A stretch of 64,000 nucleotides of DNA from Psychroflexus sediminis (GTDB lineage: Bacteria; Bacteroidota; Bacteroidia; Flavobacteriales; Flavobacteriaceae): positions 62,001 through 126,000 of the forward strand of contig NZ_FNCW01000005.1 of NCBI RefSeq assembly GCF_900099815.1, given 5' to 3'. The first letter of the stretch is position 1; each line of letters starts with the position of its first letter. This document shows positions 62,182-64,000 of the stretch, one piece after another. Position numbers and translations under genes: made by a program. The notes beneath the pieces were generated by a model. That model saw only the letters and a list, made by a program, of their open reading frames with translations. It was not told where the DNA came from and ran no database searches.

Positions 62182-62192
62182 AGGATTTTTGA

Positions 62193-63875
<1,683 letters not shown>

Positions 63876-63981
63876 TCAGATCAATTCCTTAAATAATCTG
63901 AGAATAAGTTTATATAAATAAATTAAATGTTGATTTTTGCACAGATTTTGAAAAAATCATTATTCACAATAGTTATAGTCA

Positions 63982-64000
63982 ATGGAAGATAAAAAGACGT
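63982..64000 (+). CDS. Start of a gene cut by the window edge, probably yidC
   Basis: Six codons (MEDKKT) begin at 63982 and run off the window. In Flavobacteriia pyrG is commonly followed by yidC, whose N-terminus typically reads ME(E/D)KK, so the membrane protein insertase is the likely product. Too little sequence is present to prove it. Confidence 0.45.

Overview
The window reads as chromosomal DNA of a member of the Flavobacteriaceae (Bacteroidota). The base composition is AT-rich. Promoters are of the Bacteroidetes type (TTG, about 18-21 bases, TAnnTTTG) and Shine-Dalgarno sites are rarely visible. The gliding genes gldB and gldC sit next to nadE. There is a bacillithiol-type disulfide reductase (YpdA), an FtsZ with a very long linker, and a DnaG whose zinc-site cysteines are gone. 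The genus cannot be fixed from this sequence alone. I see no rRNA, tRNA, CRISPR array, prophage or insertion sequence.

Layout. 0.1-8.5 kb (+ strand): a release-factor-like (baeRF-type) protein, an AI-2E-family permease ending in a nine-copy 7-bp repeat, a macrodomain protein, a CaCA exchanger, and a compact trio of DUF1704/QEGLA metallopeptidase, stand-alone ATP-grasp ligase and M14/AstE-like zinc hydrolase. 8.9-11 kb (- strand): dodecin and a four-gene membrane protein/winged-helix regulator operon. 11.3-17.4 kb (+): two APC permeases (the second fused to universal-stress domains), a small membrane protein, a TolB-like propeller, SigZ and an ArsI/CadI-type dioxygenase. 17.6-19.1 kb is a decaying accessory patch, with a frameshifted monooxygenase-like gene, a 50-residue membrane protein, and a tandem gene duplication in which the first copy carries two in-frame TAA codons. 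19-23.2 kb: a LigT-like phosphoesterase, a 50-residue lipoprotein, a DUF4382 lipoprotein, a DUF885 peptidase-like protein and a TM2 protein.

23.5-38.9 kb (- strand) is the complete division and cell wall (dcw) cluster in the order mraZ-rsmH-ftsL-ftsI-murE-mraY-murD-ftsW-murG-murC-ftsQ-ftsA-ftsZ, without murF or ddl. Nearly all junctions overlap or touch, so it reads as one transcription unit. It starts at a promoter with three 10-bp-spaced GTGGTA boxes, the probable MraZ operator, and ends at a hairpin terminator after ftsZ.

39.2-64 kb is mostly housekeeping: an alpha/beta hydrolase with a C9 tract, engB, gldC/gldB/nadE, dnaG, a prenyl diphosphate synthase, rlmN, an HMG-CoA lyase, a LysE exporter, pyrD, pepT, crcB, a hydroxyacid dehydrogenase, a MazG-like hydrolase, a deoxynucleoside kinase, rpe, ypdA, a second flavoprotein, sucC, a DUF3820 protein, pyrG, and the first codons of a gene that is probably yidC.

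The best candidate for an under-described system is the three-gene peptidase/ATP-grasp/zinc-hydrolase module at 4.6-8.5 kb, which looks like a make-and-break pathway for an amide-linked small molecule or peptide tag. The clearest regulatory signal is the MraZ-type operator. The clearest lesions are the broken genes at 17.6-18.6 kb.
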